A stretch of 64,000 nt of DNA from Pedobacter sp. HDW13 (GTDB taxonomy: Bacteria > Bacteroidota > Bacteroidia > Sphingobacteriales > Sphingobacteriaceae): positions 3,844,001 to 3,908,000 of the forward strand of contig NZ_CP049868.1 of NCBI RefSeq assembly GCF_011303555.1. Reading direction: 5' to 3'. Below the pieces are notes generated by a model that worked only from the letters and a program-made list of their open reading frames with translations, had not been told where the DNA came from and did not search any database. Both the position numbers and the translations under genes were made by a program. Shown here one piece after another: positions 54,767 through 64,000 of the stretch. Numbering within the stretch: position 1 is the stretch's first letter; every line of letters begins with the position of its first letter.

Positions 54767-57700
54767 TTAGAAGTTTAACTTAAGATTTAGCCCGTAAGAA
54801 CGTGTACCAGGTATGGCGAATACATCATTAGCCTGCATACTGTTATTGGTACTCATTGCCTGCTCCGGATCGAATGGAGATTTTTTGTAGAAGAAAAACA
54901 GGTTACGTCCGATTAACGATACGGAAGCCGATTTAATGGCTGAGCCTTTAACCGGTAAATTGTACGATAGCGCCACTTGTGCTAAACGAACATTGGTACG
55001 CGAGAATACATAAGGCTCCATAATGCCATTTCTATCACCTATTGTAGAGTAATAAAGTGCCGGGTCAATTGTGGTTTGGGCAGTATTGCCTTGTATAGCG
55101 TTGATTGGAATAGTTCCTGCATCACGTGCTTCACCGGTTCTTTTGCTTACACCATACGAATCGAGAAAAGCTTCGGTTTTAGAGAAAGCCACACCGCCAA
55201 ATTTAGCAGTTACCAAAGCGCTTAAGCTTAGTTTTTTGTAAGTGAAGGTATTGTTCCAGCCGGCAATAAAGTTAGGATTTAAATTACCAACATACTCTTG
55301 AGTTGCAGCTTTGGTTGGTTTTCCTGCAGCATCTAATATAATCTGACCTGCAGCATTACGTGCAAATTTGAAAATATATAAGTCGTTGAAAGAGCCGCCT
55401 GCTTTAATGATTGAGTTAAAGCCCTCGCTGTCGCTACCTACTTGGTAACCTGGGTTGTCGGCAATCAACTCAACAATTTTATTTCTGTTCCGCGATAAAT
55501 TTACAGTTGTATTCCATTTAAAATCTCCATTTCTTACAGGATCCCCGCCTAGTGTCAACTCAAAACCCTGGTTGGTAACTTTACCCGCATTTACATAGTA
55601 AAAGGTATAACCAGAACCTGAAGGGGCTGGTAATGATAAAAATTGATTGGTACTGGTGTTTTTGTAATACGTAAAATCCAGGGTTAATCTATCATTTAAA
55701 AAGCGGCTTTCTAAACCAATCTCATTACTGGTTATTTTTTCAGGTACCAATGTCGCAAAAGGTGTTTGCGTATTTCTTGTAATACCACCAATGCCGTTTG
55801 GCCCACCAGCACCACCTATGGTGTTGCCTGGGTTTACAATATTAAATGGTACTTCGTTTCCAACCCTCGAGGTTGATGCCCGGAGTTTTAAATAATTAAT
55901 TCCGTTTGGCATGGTTACCATTTGGCTTATTATGGCAGATAATCCTCCCGAATAATAAAAATAAGAGTCGTTTCCGGTAGTCGCCAGTGTAGAGGCCCAG
56001 TCGTTACGGCCCGACAGATCTAGATAAAGCATGTCCTTGAAGCCTAATGAAGCATTGGCAAATAGACCTTGTTTCTGAATCCTGCTATAGGTTTGGTTAA
56101 TAACTAAATTGTAGGGAAGGTTGGCGAAACTAAAAAAATTCGGGTACTGAAGTGGTACAGTTCCATTTGCAAACATCATCCCGTCGTTAAAAGTATAATC
56201 CTGGATACTCCCTCCAAATACGCTATTCAAACTGAATTTACCAAAGGTATTATCATAGCTTAAAATAGCATCTCCATATAAGGCTTTATCATTATACTTG
56301 GCATAATTCCAGGTACCGTTAGAGCTTACGCTTACCGAGTTACCCCTGCAGCATAACGGTAATCCAATAGCCTATCGTTGTAATCAATGTTACCACGTAC
56401 ATCAAATTTAAAATGCGGTAAAAATGCATACGATGCTTTTGCCGTTGCAATTACCCTGTTGCTGGTAGAAAGTTTAGGGTCGTTGTTTAATTCCCAGTAA
56501 GGATTGTTTTGTTTTTCTTCTGTAGAATACCAGTTTTGGATATACAGATTTCGGGTAGCGCTGAAAGTTTGATAGTTGTTTTTAAAATCATCAAAATTTC
56601 TTTCCCTTGCAAATAAATATAAACCGGTTAAGGGTTATTGTAATAACCTGCCCCAGGACGGTTTTTTGATTTTTCGTAAGAGAACCTCACATTTCCACTT
56701 AAGGTAAGTTTATCATCAAATAACTTGGTTTCCTGACTTAAAGTTACATTATGCTTGTTGTAAGTGCTGGTTGGTACAATACCCGATGCATTATTGTTTC
56801 CATATGAAAAGTAAGTAGTTGTTCTTTCGTTTCCGCCAGATACTGATATTGAATTAATGGTATTTACACCAGTCTGGAAAAAATCATCAATATAATTACT
56901 TTGGTAATTACCTTTTGTTTTAGACCAGCTGTAATCGCTGCCGGCTATCGCACCGTAATCAAACTGAAACTCAGGTAATGTTGCTGCATTGCTGAAATTT
57001 AAGGTTGAATTTAAAGCAATAGCAATTTTACCGTTCTGGCCTTTTTTGGTGTTGATTAGCACTACGCCGTTAGCGCCTTGGCTACCATATAAAATAGCAC
57101 CATTGGCTCCCCTTAAAATAGTAACCGACTCAAAATCGTCCTGGTTTAGTGCCGAAAGACCATCGCCTCCATCTGTACCGCCGTATGATCCCGGCTGCCC
57201 ACCTTTATTATTTACCACCGGAACCCCATCAATTACAAAAAGTGCTTCGCTATTTCCGGTAATTGATTTTGAACCCCTTAATACTGTCTTTGTAGAACCG
57301 CCCACACCAGAGTTACTGATTCCGATATCAATACCGGCAGCTTTACCGCTTAAAGCCTCCATAAAGTTCGGAGCACCAGCCTTGGTAAGTTCTGTACCCG
57401 CTAGTTGTTGTGCCGCAAAGGTTAAAGCTCTTTTCTCGCGTTTTACGCCTAAGGCGGTAACCACTACTTCGGTTAAGTTTGCATTGCCCGAAGGTTTTAG
57501 TTTTATGGTTACGTTAGTCAGGTTGCTGATATTTACTTCCTGGGTTTCCATGCTGATATAGGAAACAACCAATGTTGTAACATTATCAGGAACGTTTAAA
57601 GTAAATTTTCCATCAGGACCAGTAACGGTTTTAGCACTGGCGCCTTTAGCAGCAACTGTTGCTCCCGGAAGTGGCAAGCCCGATTCATCAACCACCAATC

Positions 57701-57926
57701 CGGTAATCGTCTTAGCCATTTTCTCACTTACATTAATGGAGTGTTTTACTACCTCTAAGGGTTTGGGGAATAGGTTTTTGTTTGTTGTGCCACTTTCAGC
57801 TTTAGCCGCATGCTGTAAGCCAACTGCTGTAACGGCAAGGAGTGCCAGTTTCCGGAGGCCCCGGCTTGTGCTAGAAAAAGTTAATTCCAGGGCACAGCTT
57901 GTGAAATGAATGTTCCTCATTTTCAT
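54767..57926 (-). CDS. SusC/RagA-family TonB-dependent transporter, frameshifted twice
   Basis: About 1050 aa when three frames are joined. N-terminus: signal region, carboxypeptidase-like regulatory domain (KTITGLVVDESGLPLPGATV), TonB-box region (EVVVTALGVKREKRAL), and plug (GAPNFMEALSGKAAGI, LRGANGAILYGSQGANGVVLI). The first frame stops after GAGYYNNP; near GGG 56632-56634 the next frame continues PLTGLYLFARERNFDDF. A second shift near C4 56343-56346 leads into NSVSVSSNGTWNYAKYNDKA and the barrel to 54767, ending SYGLNLKLNF. Full length otherwise; the breaks are probably indels. It transports the SusD-bound ligand. Confidence 0.88.
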
Positions 57927-58404
57927 ACATTTTTCTGTTTAGTTTAGGTTAATGCCAAATAAATTTTCGATTACCTTCCAGCATTTCCGCAACAAGCTGT
58001 CATTTTACACTCCTAAGCAAGACGTAGCACTTTACTTGCTTTTATTACACAACATATCGTGGTTCATGTTATATAATATTTGGTTAGTTCTTTTGTTTAG
58101 GGTGTTGTAATGATTTTGATCTAATACTTGTTCGTTGTTTGTTTGGTTTTGCGATATTTAATTTGGTTAGTGTAAATTAGTAAAAAACCTGATACATTGT
58201 AACAAGTGTAAAGAAAAATATTTTTTAACCCCGATCTCTATCGATTTATCAAACACAGTTTACATAGAATCGCCTTGTGCTGAATGTCCTTACGTCAAAG
58301 ATTTGTGCGTAAAAGAAATAAGTTCTACCTTACTTAAATTATCTTAATACAGAACCAATAGCAGTGTACTAAAACAAGCATTGCTTTATAAATGAATTAC
58401 ACTT
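57927..58404. other. Divergent intergenic region between susC and the DUF1080 gene
   Basis: 478 bp, AT-rich. I see no reading frame of note and no clear TAnnTTTG box on either strand at the right distance, although both flanking genes must start here. Confidence 0.4.
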
Positions 58405-59378
58405 ATGAGAAAAAAAATCTGTTTGTTTGGTTTAGGTTGTCTCTTGATTGCAGGTTTACCAGAAAAAACATTTGCTTCAAGGTCAACTAATGCCAATTAC
58501 AATCATTTCGCTGCTGAACCTACTGCACTGATTGGCCGATGGGATATAACCGTTGATCAGAATGGAAAGCCCGCACCAGCCTGGCTGGAAGTGAAATTAT
58601 CAGGCTATAAAACACTGGTTGGCTATTTTGTTTCTACAGCAGGAAGTGCGCGTCCGGTATCAGAAGTTAAGTTTGATGGAAAAACTTTCAGGTTCGAAAT
58701 TCCACCACAATGGGAGAGTGGTACAGCGAATTTAGTGATGGAAGGAGAATTAACCGATGCTGGAATTCAGGGAGCAATGACTGAATGCAACGGTACAAAA
58801 TATAGCTGGAAAGGTGTTAAAGCCCCTTACCTGAAAAGAGCAGCAGCGCCCGCATGGGCAAGGCTGTAAATCTGTTTAACGGTAAAGATTTAACGGGATG
58901 GAAAGCAAGTGGGCAAAACCAATGGGTAGTGAAAGATGGCATTTTAACCAGTCCGAAAGCAGGTTCTAACCTGATTACAGAACAGAAGTATAACGATTTT
59001 AAGCTTCATGTCGAATTCAGATATCCTCAAGGCGGAAACAGCGGCGTGTATTTAAGGGGACGTTATGAAGTGCAGATTGAAGACAGTAAGCAAGATGCGC
59101 ATCCAAACAGCGTATTGTTCGGCGGCGTTTATGGCTTTTTAACAGCTAACGAAATGGCTACATTAGGCCCTGATGTATGGCAGAGTTACGATATCACCCT
59201 GGTGGGGCGTTTGGTTACGGTAGTAGCCAATGGTAAAACCATCATCAGCAATCAGGAAATTCCGGGCATTACTGGTGGTGCATTAGATAGTAACGAAGCA
59301 GAACCCGGACCAATTTACCTGCAGGGCGATCACATGCCAATTGAATACCGGAAAATTGTAATTACACAGGCAAAATAA
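58405..59378 (+). CDS. DUF1080 (3-keto-disaccharide hydrolase-like) protein, frameshifted
   Basis: About 320 aa from two frames. Part one has a signal peptide (KKICLFGLGCLLIAGLPEKTFAS) and a beta domain (LIGRWDITVDQNGKPAPAWLEVKLSG). It stops after APAWARL. Part two starts in the shifted frame with GKAVNLFNGKDLTGWKASGQ and carries the DUF1080 core (FKLHVEFRYPQGGNSGVYLRGRYEVQIED, NGKTIISNQEIPGITGGALD). The switch lies at GGG 58856-58858. Such proteins bind or cleave glycosides and are common beside SusC/D systems. It is divergent from susC. Confidence 0.85.
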
Positions 59379-59390
59379 TTATCTAAATTT

Positions 59391-59422
59391 CATAATGTCA
59401 GATGGTGGCAACTGACATTATG
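59391..59422 (+). terminator. Perfect stem-loop after the DUF1080 gene
   Basis: CATAATGTCAG (59391-59401) and CTGACATTATG (59412-59422) pair perfectly over 11 bp with a 10-nt loop, 13 bp after the stop codon. There is no T-run, so it may be a weak terminator or a 3' stabiliser. Confidence 0.5.
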
Positions 59423-59516
59423 AACCTTCAATTACAGCATAATAAATTACTTGATCACCTTTTGGTGTTAAATCCCAAAAAGAAAGCATCAAATTATAAA
59501 TCGTACTCCTTTAAAT

Positions 59517-59566
59517 TGCTGATTATTTATAGCAATTTTTATTATTTTTGCTATAAATAATTAGCA
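59517..59566 (+). promoter_or_regulatory. Dyad overlapping the promoter of the AAA ATPase gene (putative operator)
   Basis: TGCTGATTATTTATAGCAA (59517-59535) and TTGCTATAAATAATTAGCA (59548-59566) form a 19-bp inverted repeat with one mismatch and a 12-nt spacer. A -7 box TATTTTTG (59543-59550) lies at its centre and the ATG follows 3 bp later. A regulator binding here would block transcription. Confidence 0.6.
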
Positions 59567-59568
59567 AA

Positions 59569-60765
59569 ATGGAGAATCTTCAAATTAAATCCAACGTAGT
59601 CATCACTGAGCAATCTATGAATATCATACGTCCTTTGGCAAAATCAATTGACTGGAATGATAGATTAATTGCCGTCTTAGGAGCTAGGGGAACGGGAAAG
59701 ACGACTTTGTTATTGCAAAGACTTAAGGCCGAATATGGAACTAGTAAAGAAGCCTTATATATAACAATGGATGATATCTATTTTACTGGACACCTTCTTT
59801 CTGACCTTGCTATGGAATTCAGGCAACAAGGCGGGAAAATATTATTTATCGATGAAGTACATAAATACCCCAACTGGGCCAGAGAAATTAAAAACATTTA
59901 TGACTTTTATAAAGATATTAAAATTGTATTCACGGGGTCTTCCATCATTGATATTAATCGCCAAAATGCAGACTTAAGCAGACGCGCGGTGCAGTATGAA
60001 ATGACTGGCTTATCATACAGGGAATATTTACAATTCATTGGGGTTGGAGAATTTGACGCATTCCGGTTAGAGGATATTTTGGAACACCATGTGGAAATTG
60101 CTAATTCCTTGAGCTTAAAATTCAAACCGCTGCAGTATTTTAACGAATATTTGCGACATGGATATTATCCATTTTTCATAGAAAACATCAATACCTATGC
60201 CATACGTGTAGAACGTGTCGTACGTTTAATCATCGAAGAGGATCTTCAGTTTGTCGCAGGATTTAATCCGCATCATTCCAGAAAAATCTATCAGTTGATG
60301 TCTATTTTGGCTACTAATGTCCCATTCAAACCCAATATCACTAAATTGAGTGAGAAAACTGGAATACATAGAAACATGATCGTAGAATACTTGTACTATC
60401 TTAATAATGCCAGATTAATTAATTCTCTTGCTGCAAATGGAAAAAGTATTAGTATCCTGCAAAAACCTGATAAGATATTTTTGGAAAATACCAATTTGCT
60501 TTTCGCACTTGCTCCTGAAAATGTTGATACAGGATCACTGAGAGAGTCATTCTTTATGAACCAGTTTAGTAATACTGAACATAATATTAGTTTGCCATTA
60601 AAAGGAGATTTTTTAATAGACGACATTTATACTTTTGAGGTGGGGGGAACAGGTAAAACCAATAAACAGATTGAAGGCATTAATAAGGCGTATCTGGCAT
60701 TGGATAACCTTGAGAGTGGGATTAATAATAAAATTCCGCTTTGGCTGTTTGGCTTTTTATACTAA
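59569..60765 (+). CDS. AAA ATPase with DUF4143-like C-terminal domain
   Basis: A 398-aa P-loop protein with Walker A GARGTGKTT (38-46), Walker B ILFIDEVHKYP (91-101), and sensor KIVFTGSSI (about 123-131). The region AVQYEMTGLSYREYLQF and the C-terminal IHRNMIVEYLYYLNNARLI plus FEVGGTGKTNKQI fit the AAA_14/DUF4143 group. That family's C-terminal domain is nuclease-like and its members are often horizontally moved. It stands alone. The dyad at its start suggests autoregulation or control by a repressor. True function unknown. Confidence 0.83.
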   Translation: MENLQIKSNVVITEQSMNIIRPLAKSIDWNDRLIAVLGARGTGKTTLLLQRLKAEYGTSKEALYITMDDIYFTGHLLSDLAMEFRQQGGKILFIDEVHKYPNWAREIKNIYDFYKDIKIVFTGSSIIDINRQNADLSRRAVQYEMTGLSYREYLQFIGVGEFDAFRLEDILEHHVEIANSLSLKFKPLQYFNEYLRHGYYPFFIENINTYAIRVERVVRLIIEEDLQFVAGFNPHHSRKIYQLMSILATNVPFKPNITKLSEKTGIHRNMIVEYLYYLNNARLINSLAANGKSISILQKPDKIFLENTNLLFALAPENVDTGSLRESFFMNQFSNTEHNISLPLKGDFLIDDIYTFEVGGTGKTNKQIEGINKAYLALDNLESGINNKIPLWLFGFLY

Positions 60766-61101
60766 ACCTGGTTGAAAGATAAAGACAGAAGGCTAGCCAA
60801 TGTGATAGCAGTTTTATTAGAGTCTCAAACCACCGATCGGTTATTTAAGGGGGCTAGAAAACATCGCCTCAAGGTTTAATGTCAAAATTGGATTAACTAT
60901 TGAGAGAATGGTGAACCGGTAGATATCGAGTACCTGTTTGCGGCGTGTTTTGATTAATAATTGACCTCAGGAAATGTTTGTTTCTCCAAAACCATTGTGG
61001 CCAATTACAGCGTGCGGTTTGAGTAGGTACAGCTGTACTCATGCTTCTACTTAAAACCGATAAAGTCGTGATGCTTATACACATGAGCTAATAGTAGGTG
61101 A
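60766..61101. other. Gap with possible gene fragments, none confident
   Basis: 336 bp. A short plus-strand frame (60811-60879) reads RLANVIAVLLESQTTDRLFK, faintly like the end of a short-chain dehydrogenase/NmrA-type protein, but it has no start. The minus-strand frame at 60893-61084 has no recognisable feature. I annotate no gene. Confidence 0.3.
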
Positions 61102-61944
61102 TTAAATAATACCTTGCCGAATGGCAAGGGTAACCAAAGAAGTCGCATTAGGCATTCCCGATTTGTCCATCATGTTCTTGCGGTGGTTAATGACCGTAAA
61201 CTCACTTATGTTCAATTTGGAAGCAATCAATTTGCTACTCATTCCTTCAGACATGCATAACAGGATTTCAGTTTCCCGTCGTGAAAACAGATGCGGAGGG
61301 ATTTTCTCTTTAACAGTGCTTGTGTTTTTAGGCTTTGAAAACTGGCTCATGCATTGAATCTTCTGATGTGCATCGATTCTAAATAAGATACCAAAGCTAA
61401 AACAAGTACTCCTCCCTCCAGTAGCCAAAAAGCCTCTACGGTGTAAAAAGGTTTCGCATAGGCCTTGCTGTGTTTTTAGTATTCTTTTTTCAGTAGACAA
61501 TGGGCTGAATATGTGTTGTGAATCCATTTTATTATGATCCTGAATGCTGGAAACTAATGATTCTAACTCAATTAAACGAAGTTGTTGCCATTGCATGGGG
61601 TCCAGCAGATAGAAGTTTCCCAGTGTTGCTCTTTTCAGGACAAATGCCTTTTTCTTTTGATCGAAGAGATAAATGATTGGTAACATTGATCTAATATTTT
61701 GATTTCCTCTTGAAATCTCTTCAATATGGTAGTTGTCTAGAGGTAGCAGTACCTCTATATCAGCTATGTCCTCGGATTCATAAAACCAGGTTGGTAAATC
61801 ATTTCCCCTTGGTTGGTCTTTATTCATTTTGTTACCCTTAATGAATTTGGCGAGAACTAAAATCTGTTTGTTACAGGACTGATTAACAATGTATCTAATA
61901 TACAGTTCACTAGCTGGTTCGTCAATACCAATTTTTGGGTACAT
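61102..61944 (-). CDS. LuxR-type DNA-binding regulator
   Basis: A protein of about 280 aa from ATG 61944 (a TTG at 61953 adds three residues). The C-terminal 60 residues are a LuxR/GerE helix-turn-helix: FSRRETEILLCMSEGMSSKLIASKLNISEFTVINHRKNMMDKSGM. The N-terminal part (about 1-210) contains no recognised receiver or sensor domain but is PAS-like in length. This architecture (unknown sensor plus LuxR HTH) is common in Sphingobacteriaceae. It faces the M15 peptidase gene across 396 bp. Confidence 0.83.
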   Translation of the reverse strand: MYPKIGIDEPASELYIRYIVNQSCNKQILVLAKFIKGNKMNKDQPRGNDLPTWFYESEDIADIEVLLPLDNYHIEEISRGNQNIRSMLPIIYLFDQKKKAFVLKRATLGNFYLLDPMQWQQLRLIELESLVSSIQDHNKMDSQHIFSPLSTEKRILKTQQGLCETFLHRRGFLATGGRSTCFSFGILFRIDAHQKIQCMSQFSKPKNTSTVKEKIPPHLFSRRETEILLCMSEGMSSKLIASKLNISEFTVINHRKNMMDKSGMPNATSLVTLAIRQGII

Positions 61945-61953
61945 TATGCACAA

Positions 61954-62340
61954 ATAGTTTACACATTTTCTTGATTTCTTTTCAAAATTTTGAAAGCAGG
62001 ATTTAATCCTTGGGCTAGGTAGAAACGCGATGTTTTAATGTAGGACTTAGAATTGGTCACCAGAATCGAGTCGCGAGATGACAACGCTTTTTTTATTTGG
62101 AAGATAATGATTCTATCCAAGGAATGCGGTTGAGGTCTGATTTCTTTCTGCCAGACTTTTCCATGCCTTTTAGGATCTCATTAGGTTGAAGTTGTTCTTG
62201 TTTTTCCAAAATGGCCTGCGACGATTAATCACCTAAAATGGCTATAAATAGCTATTTTATAAAATATGAACTCGGGTTATCTTGTATTATTCGTTTTCCA
62301 ATATCTAATACTAAATTTTAACAACCTAAACCGTGCAATC
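61954..62340. other. Intergenic region between the LuxR gene and the M15 peptidase gene
   Basis: 387 bp. It contains one short coding remnant (62093-62224, minus strand). Near the peptidase start there is an AT-rich palindrome AAATAGCTATTT (62246-62257), overlapping the 10-mer GCTATAAATA also found in the dyad at 59550. Confidence 0.4.
62093..62224 (-). pseudogene. Short coding remnant
   Basis: An open frame without a start: SSQAILEKQEQLQPNEILKG then MEKSGRKKSDLNRIPWIESL and SSK, stop. Its charged, helical character is protein-like, and a TAA lies immediately upstream. It could be the tail of a lost gene. Family not recognised. Confidence 0.3.
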
Positions 62341-63117
62341 ATGGCATTGAAACTTTTACAGAGAGGAAATAGTGGCCAAGGCGTAAAGGATTGGCAGTTT
62401 TTTTTATCAGGTCAAAATTTGTTTTCTGATGTTGCTGATGGAATATTTGGTGAAAGTACGTTGAAGGCAACGTTAGCATTTCAGAAGCTAAATGGGATTA
62501 AACAAGATGGAATAGTAGGGAATAATACTTTTGGTGCAGCTATGCTCAAAGGCTTCAATAAGGTTCAGGATGACCGGAATACAAAAGAAAGCAACAATTG
62601 GCCACCTAAACCAGATTTTTCTTCCATTAATAGCAATTCAATCAGGCAACAAATGTTTGGAAGAATGGAGTTTGTCTCACAACCGCAGGTGGAGAATCCT
62701 GAGCATATCAAAATTACAAATAACTGGATAGAGAATATAGTCACAGTAAGTATCCCGCAATTAAAGGGAATACTTAAAAAGCCGGAAATCCAATTTCATA
62801 AAGCGGCAAAAGACCAACTTATTGGCCTCTGGGCGAGATGGGAGCATGACGGGATGTTAGGTCTTGTGAAATCATGGCAGGGATCATTCGAACCACGGTT
62901 CGAGAGAAACAGTAGGACAGTTCTGAGTAATCATGCCTTCGGCACCGCTTTCGATATTAACGAAGAATGGAATCAGTTTCATACTCTACCTTCACTCGTT
63001 GGAAACGAAGGAAGTGTACGAGAGCTTGTTCCCGCTGCTAATGAATTTGGTTTTTTCTGGGGAGGACATTTTAAAAGGCCTGACGGAATGCACTTTGAGG
63101 TTTCAAAAATATTTTAA
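62341..63117 (+). CDS. Peptidoglycan-binding M15 peptidase (D-Ala-D-Ala carboxypeptidase/endolysin-like)
   Basis: A 258-aa protein from ATG 62341 (upstream ATG 62266 adds an unlikely leader). Residues 1-72 form a PG_binding_1 domain (LQRGNSGQGVKDWQFFL, DGIFGESTLKATLAFQ, DGIVGNNTFGAAM). The C-terminal M15 domain has zinc ligands His198 and Asp205 in SNHAFGTAFDIN and His251 in DGMHFEV. It cleaves peptidoglycan peptide cross-links. There is no obvious signal peptide, as in phage endolysins. It lies 29 bp before the protease gene and both contain a WPPK segment. Confidence 0.85.
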   Translation: MALKLLQRGNSGQGVKDWQFFLSGQNLFSDVADGIFGESTLKATLAFQKLNGIKQDGIVGNNTFGAAMLKGFNKVQDDRNTKESNNWPPKPDFSSINSNSIRQQMFGRMEFVSQPQVENPEHIKITNNWIENIVTVSIPQLKGILKKPEIQFHKAAKDQLIGLWARWEHDGMLGLVKSWQGSFEPRFERNSRTVLSNHAFGTAFDINEEWNQFHTLPSLVGNEGSVRELVPAANEFGFFWGGHFKRPDGMHFEVSKIF

Positions 63118-63146
63118 CAATTTATCTTATTTCAAACTACGCCAAT

Positions 63147-64000
63147 ATGAAAAGATATAATCAACCTATTGAGTTAATCATAGATTACCAGTCTGATCCT
63201 TTGATGAAAGAAGTGCCGGATATAGTGGCCAGTCTAAAAGGCGCTGGTATTCCAGTTGCTAAATGTGAAACTTTATTTAATCAAGTCATTGATTCAAAGT
63301 CGATTCCGGCAATTACTTCTCAGTTGACAAAAGTTACCGTTAAAACCGAGGTAAGTGATCTAGAAGTACATTCATGGGATCTGGCGCATGCCGCTTTAAA
63401 TTCAGGTAACAATGTTAAGTATATAGAACCAGATTTATGGCAGGAGTATACTGTAGATGATAAGATGCAAGATGGTTTCAATTCCGTTTCAGCCAAATCA
63501 TTCGGTACCGAGGCAAAAGGAGATAATGTTGATCCAGACTGGCCACCTAAACAAAATTTGGTCTGGCATCTTGATAATGAGCATTCACAACTAGGTGCTG
63601 CCAGAAGCGAGGTGGCCGATCTTGATGACTATGTTATTCGGATCGGACATCTTGATACCGGTTATACTAATCATTTTGCGATTCCACAGAAAATAAGGGA
63701 TAACCCGCATCAGCGGAATTTTATAGCAGGTGAGCAATCTGATAAGGCATTGGATCCAGGAAGTGAAGGTATTCTGAAGCAGCCCTTTCATGGTACAGGA
63801 ACAGGGGCATATTAGCAGGCGATAAAATAAAATTAACAACTGCCAGCGGAGAGTTTAATGATTATCTTGGAGCAGCTTATTTTGCCGAAGTAATCAGCTG
63901 CAGAATTTCCAAATCGGTGGTACTATTTAAAACAAGTGCTTTTGCACTGGCACTTAATTACCTCACAGATATTGTTAATAGTGGTACTCAGGTTCATGTA
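63147..64000 (+). CDS. Subtilisin-like (S8) serine protease, N-terminal part, frameshifted and cut by the window end
   Basis: The first frame encodes 222 aa. Residues 1-130 resemble no known pro-domain. Catalytic Asp170 lies in IGHLDTGY and His215 in QPFHGTGTG. The frame then ends in GAY at 63815. Shifting one base at G4 (63804-63807) gives GILAGDKIKLTTASGEF, the standard continuation, open to the window end (GTQVHV). The catalytic Ser would lie beyond the window. No signal peptide is evident. Pairs with the M15 peptidase gene upstream (29 bp). Confidence 0.8.

Noticed and set aside
56989..57561. 190-codon open frame on the plus strand
   Set aside because: It is antisense to the susC plug region, has no family features, and its length follows from the codon bias of the real gene.
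59517..60765. Toxin-antitoxin or CRISPR-linked system around the AAA ATPase
   Set aside because: There is no partner gene within one operon distance and no repeat-spacer pattern.
1..64000. tRNA, rRNA or CRISPR arrays
   Set aside because: I saw no cloverleaf-like segments with CCA ends, no rRNA-like conserved stretches and no regularly spaced repeats.

Overview
The window looks like the chromosome of a Bacteroidota bacterium close to Pedobacter (Sphingobacteriaceae). The basis is a SusC/SusD pair, Bacteroidota-type -7 boxes (TAnnTTTG), SusD-type lipoproteins, an UpxY-like NusG paralogue, GH95 and sulfatase genes, AT-rich DNA and frequent TTG/GTG starts. This genus-level placement is an inference from gene content.

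Layout. (1) 1-407: 3' end of a DUF3945-type gene of the kind carried by Bacteroidota conjugative elements, cut by the window edge. (2) 1021-35521, minus strand: one very long exopolysaccharide (EPS) operon, read from 35521 down to a Rho-independent terminator near 957-990. It runs in order: Wza-like export lipoprotein, Wzc-like tyrosine kinase, NusG/UpxY-type antiterminator, AsnB, a glycosyltransferase, an ABC-2 exporter (Wzm/Wzt), about 15 more glycosyltransferases, six SAM methyltransferases (three FkbM-type), WecB, a perosamine-synthase-like aminotransferase, a cupin, a Wzy-like polymerase, an exosortase and a WcaF-like acetyltransferase. (3) 35861-38968, plus strand and divergent: a tandem family of five small secreted proteins plus a broken sixth copy. 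All end in a Cys / P-[LI]-D / transmembrane / basic-tail sorting signal and are the likely substrates of the exosortase. (4) 39077-41053: a GT2 and a WecA/MraY-type phosphoglycosyltransferase that probably starts the EPS repeat unit. (5) 41168-49690: GAPDH and PGK flanking DoxX, a sulfatase, an LRR lipoprotein, a Kelch lipoprotein and a GNAT enzyme. (6) 49713-53110: a GH95 fucosidase framed by two diverged direct repeats, with decayed gene fragments. (7) 53178-59378: SusD, SusC and a divergent DUF1080 protein. (8) 59569-64000: an AAA/DUF4143-type ATPase behind a promoter-overlapping dyad, a LuxR-type regulator, an M15 peptidase and a subtilisin-like protease that leaves the window.

The most interesting system is the link between the exosortase/Wzy-like pair at the distal end of the EPS operon and the tandem PLDD/PID-tailed proteins divergent from its head. 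Secreted proteins seem to be processed by the exosortase and handed to, or retained by, the polysaccharide machinery. The names XrtY and PID-CTERM for such systems are recalled from protein-family nomenclature and were not checked here.

A caution runs through the window: at least nine otherwise intact genes or gene junctions are frameshifted at short homopolymers, mostly G/C runs. I read most of these as sequencing indels and annotate the genes as single units.
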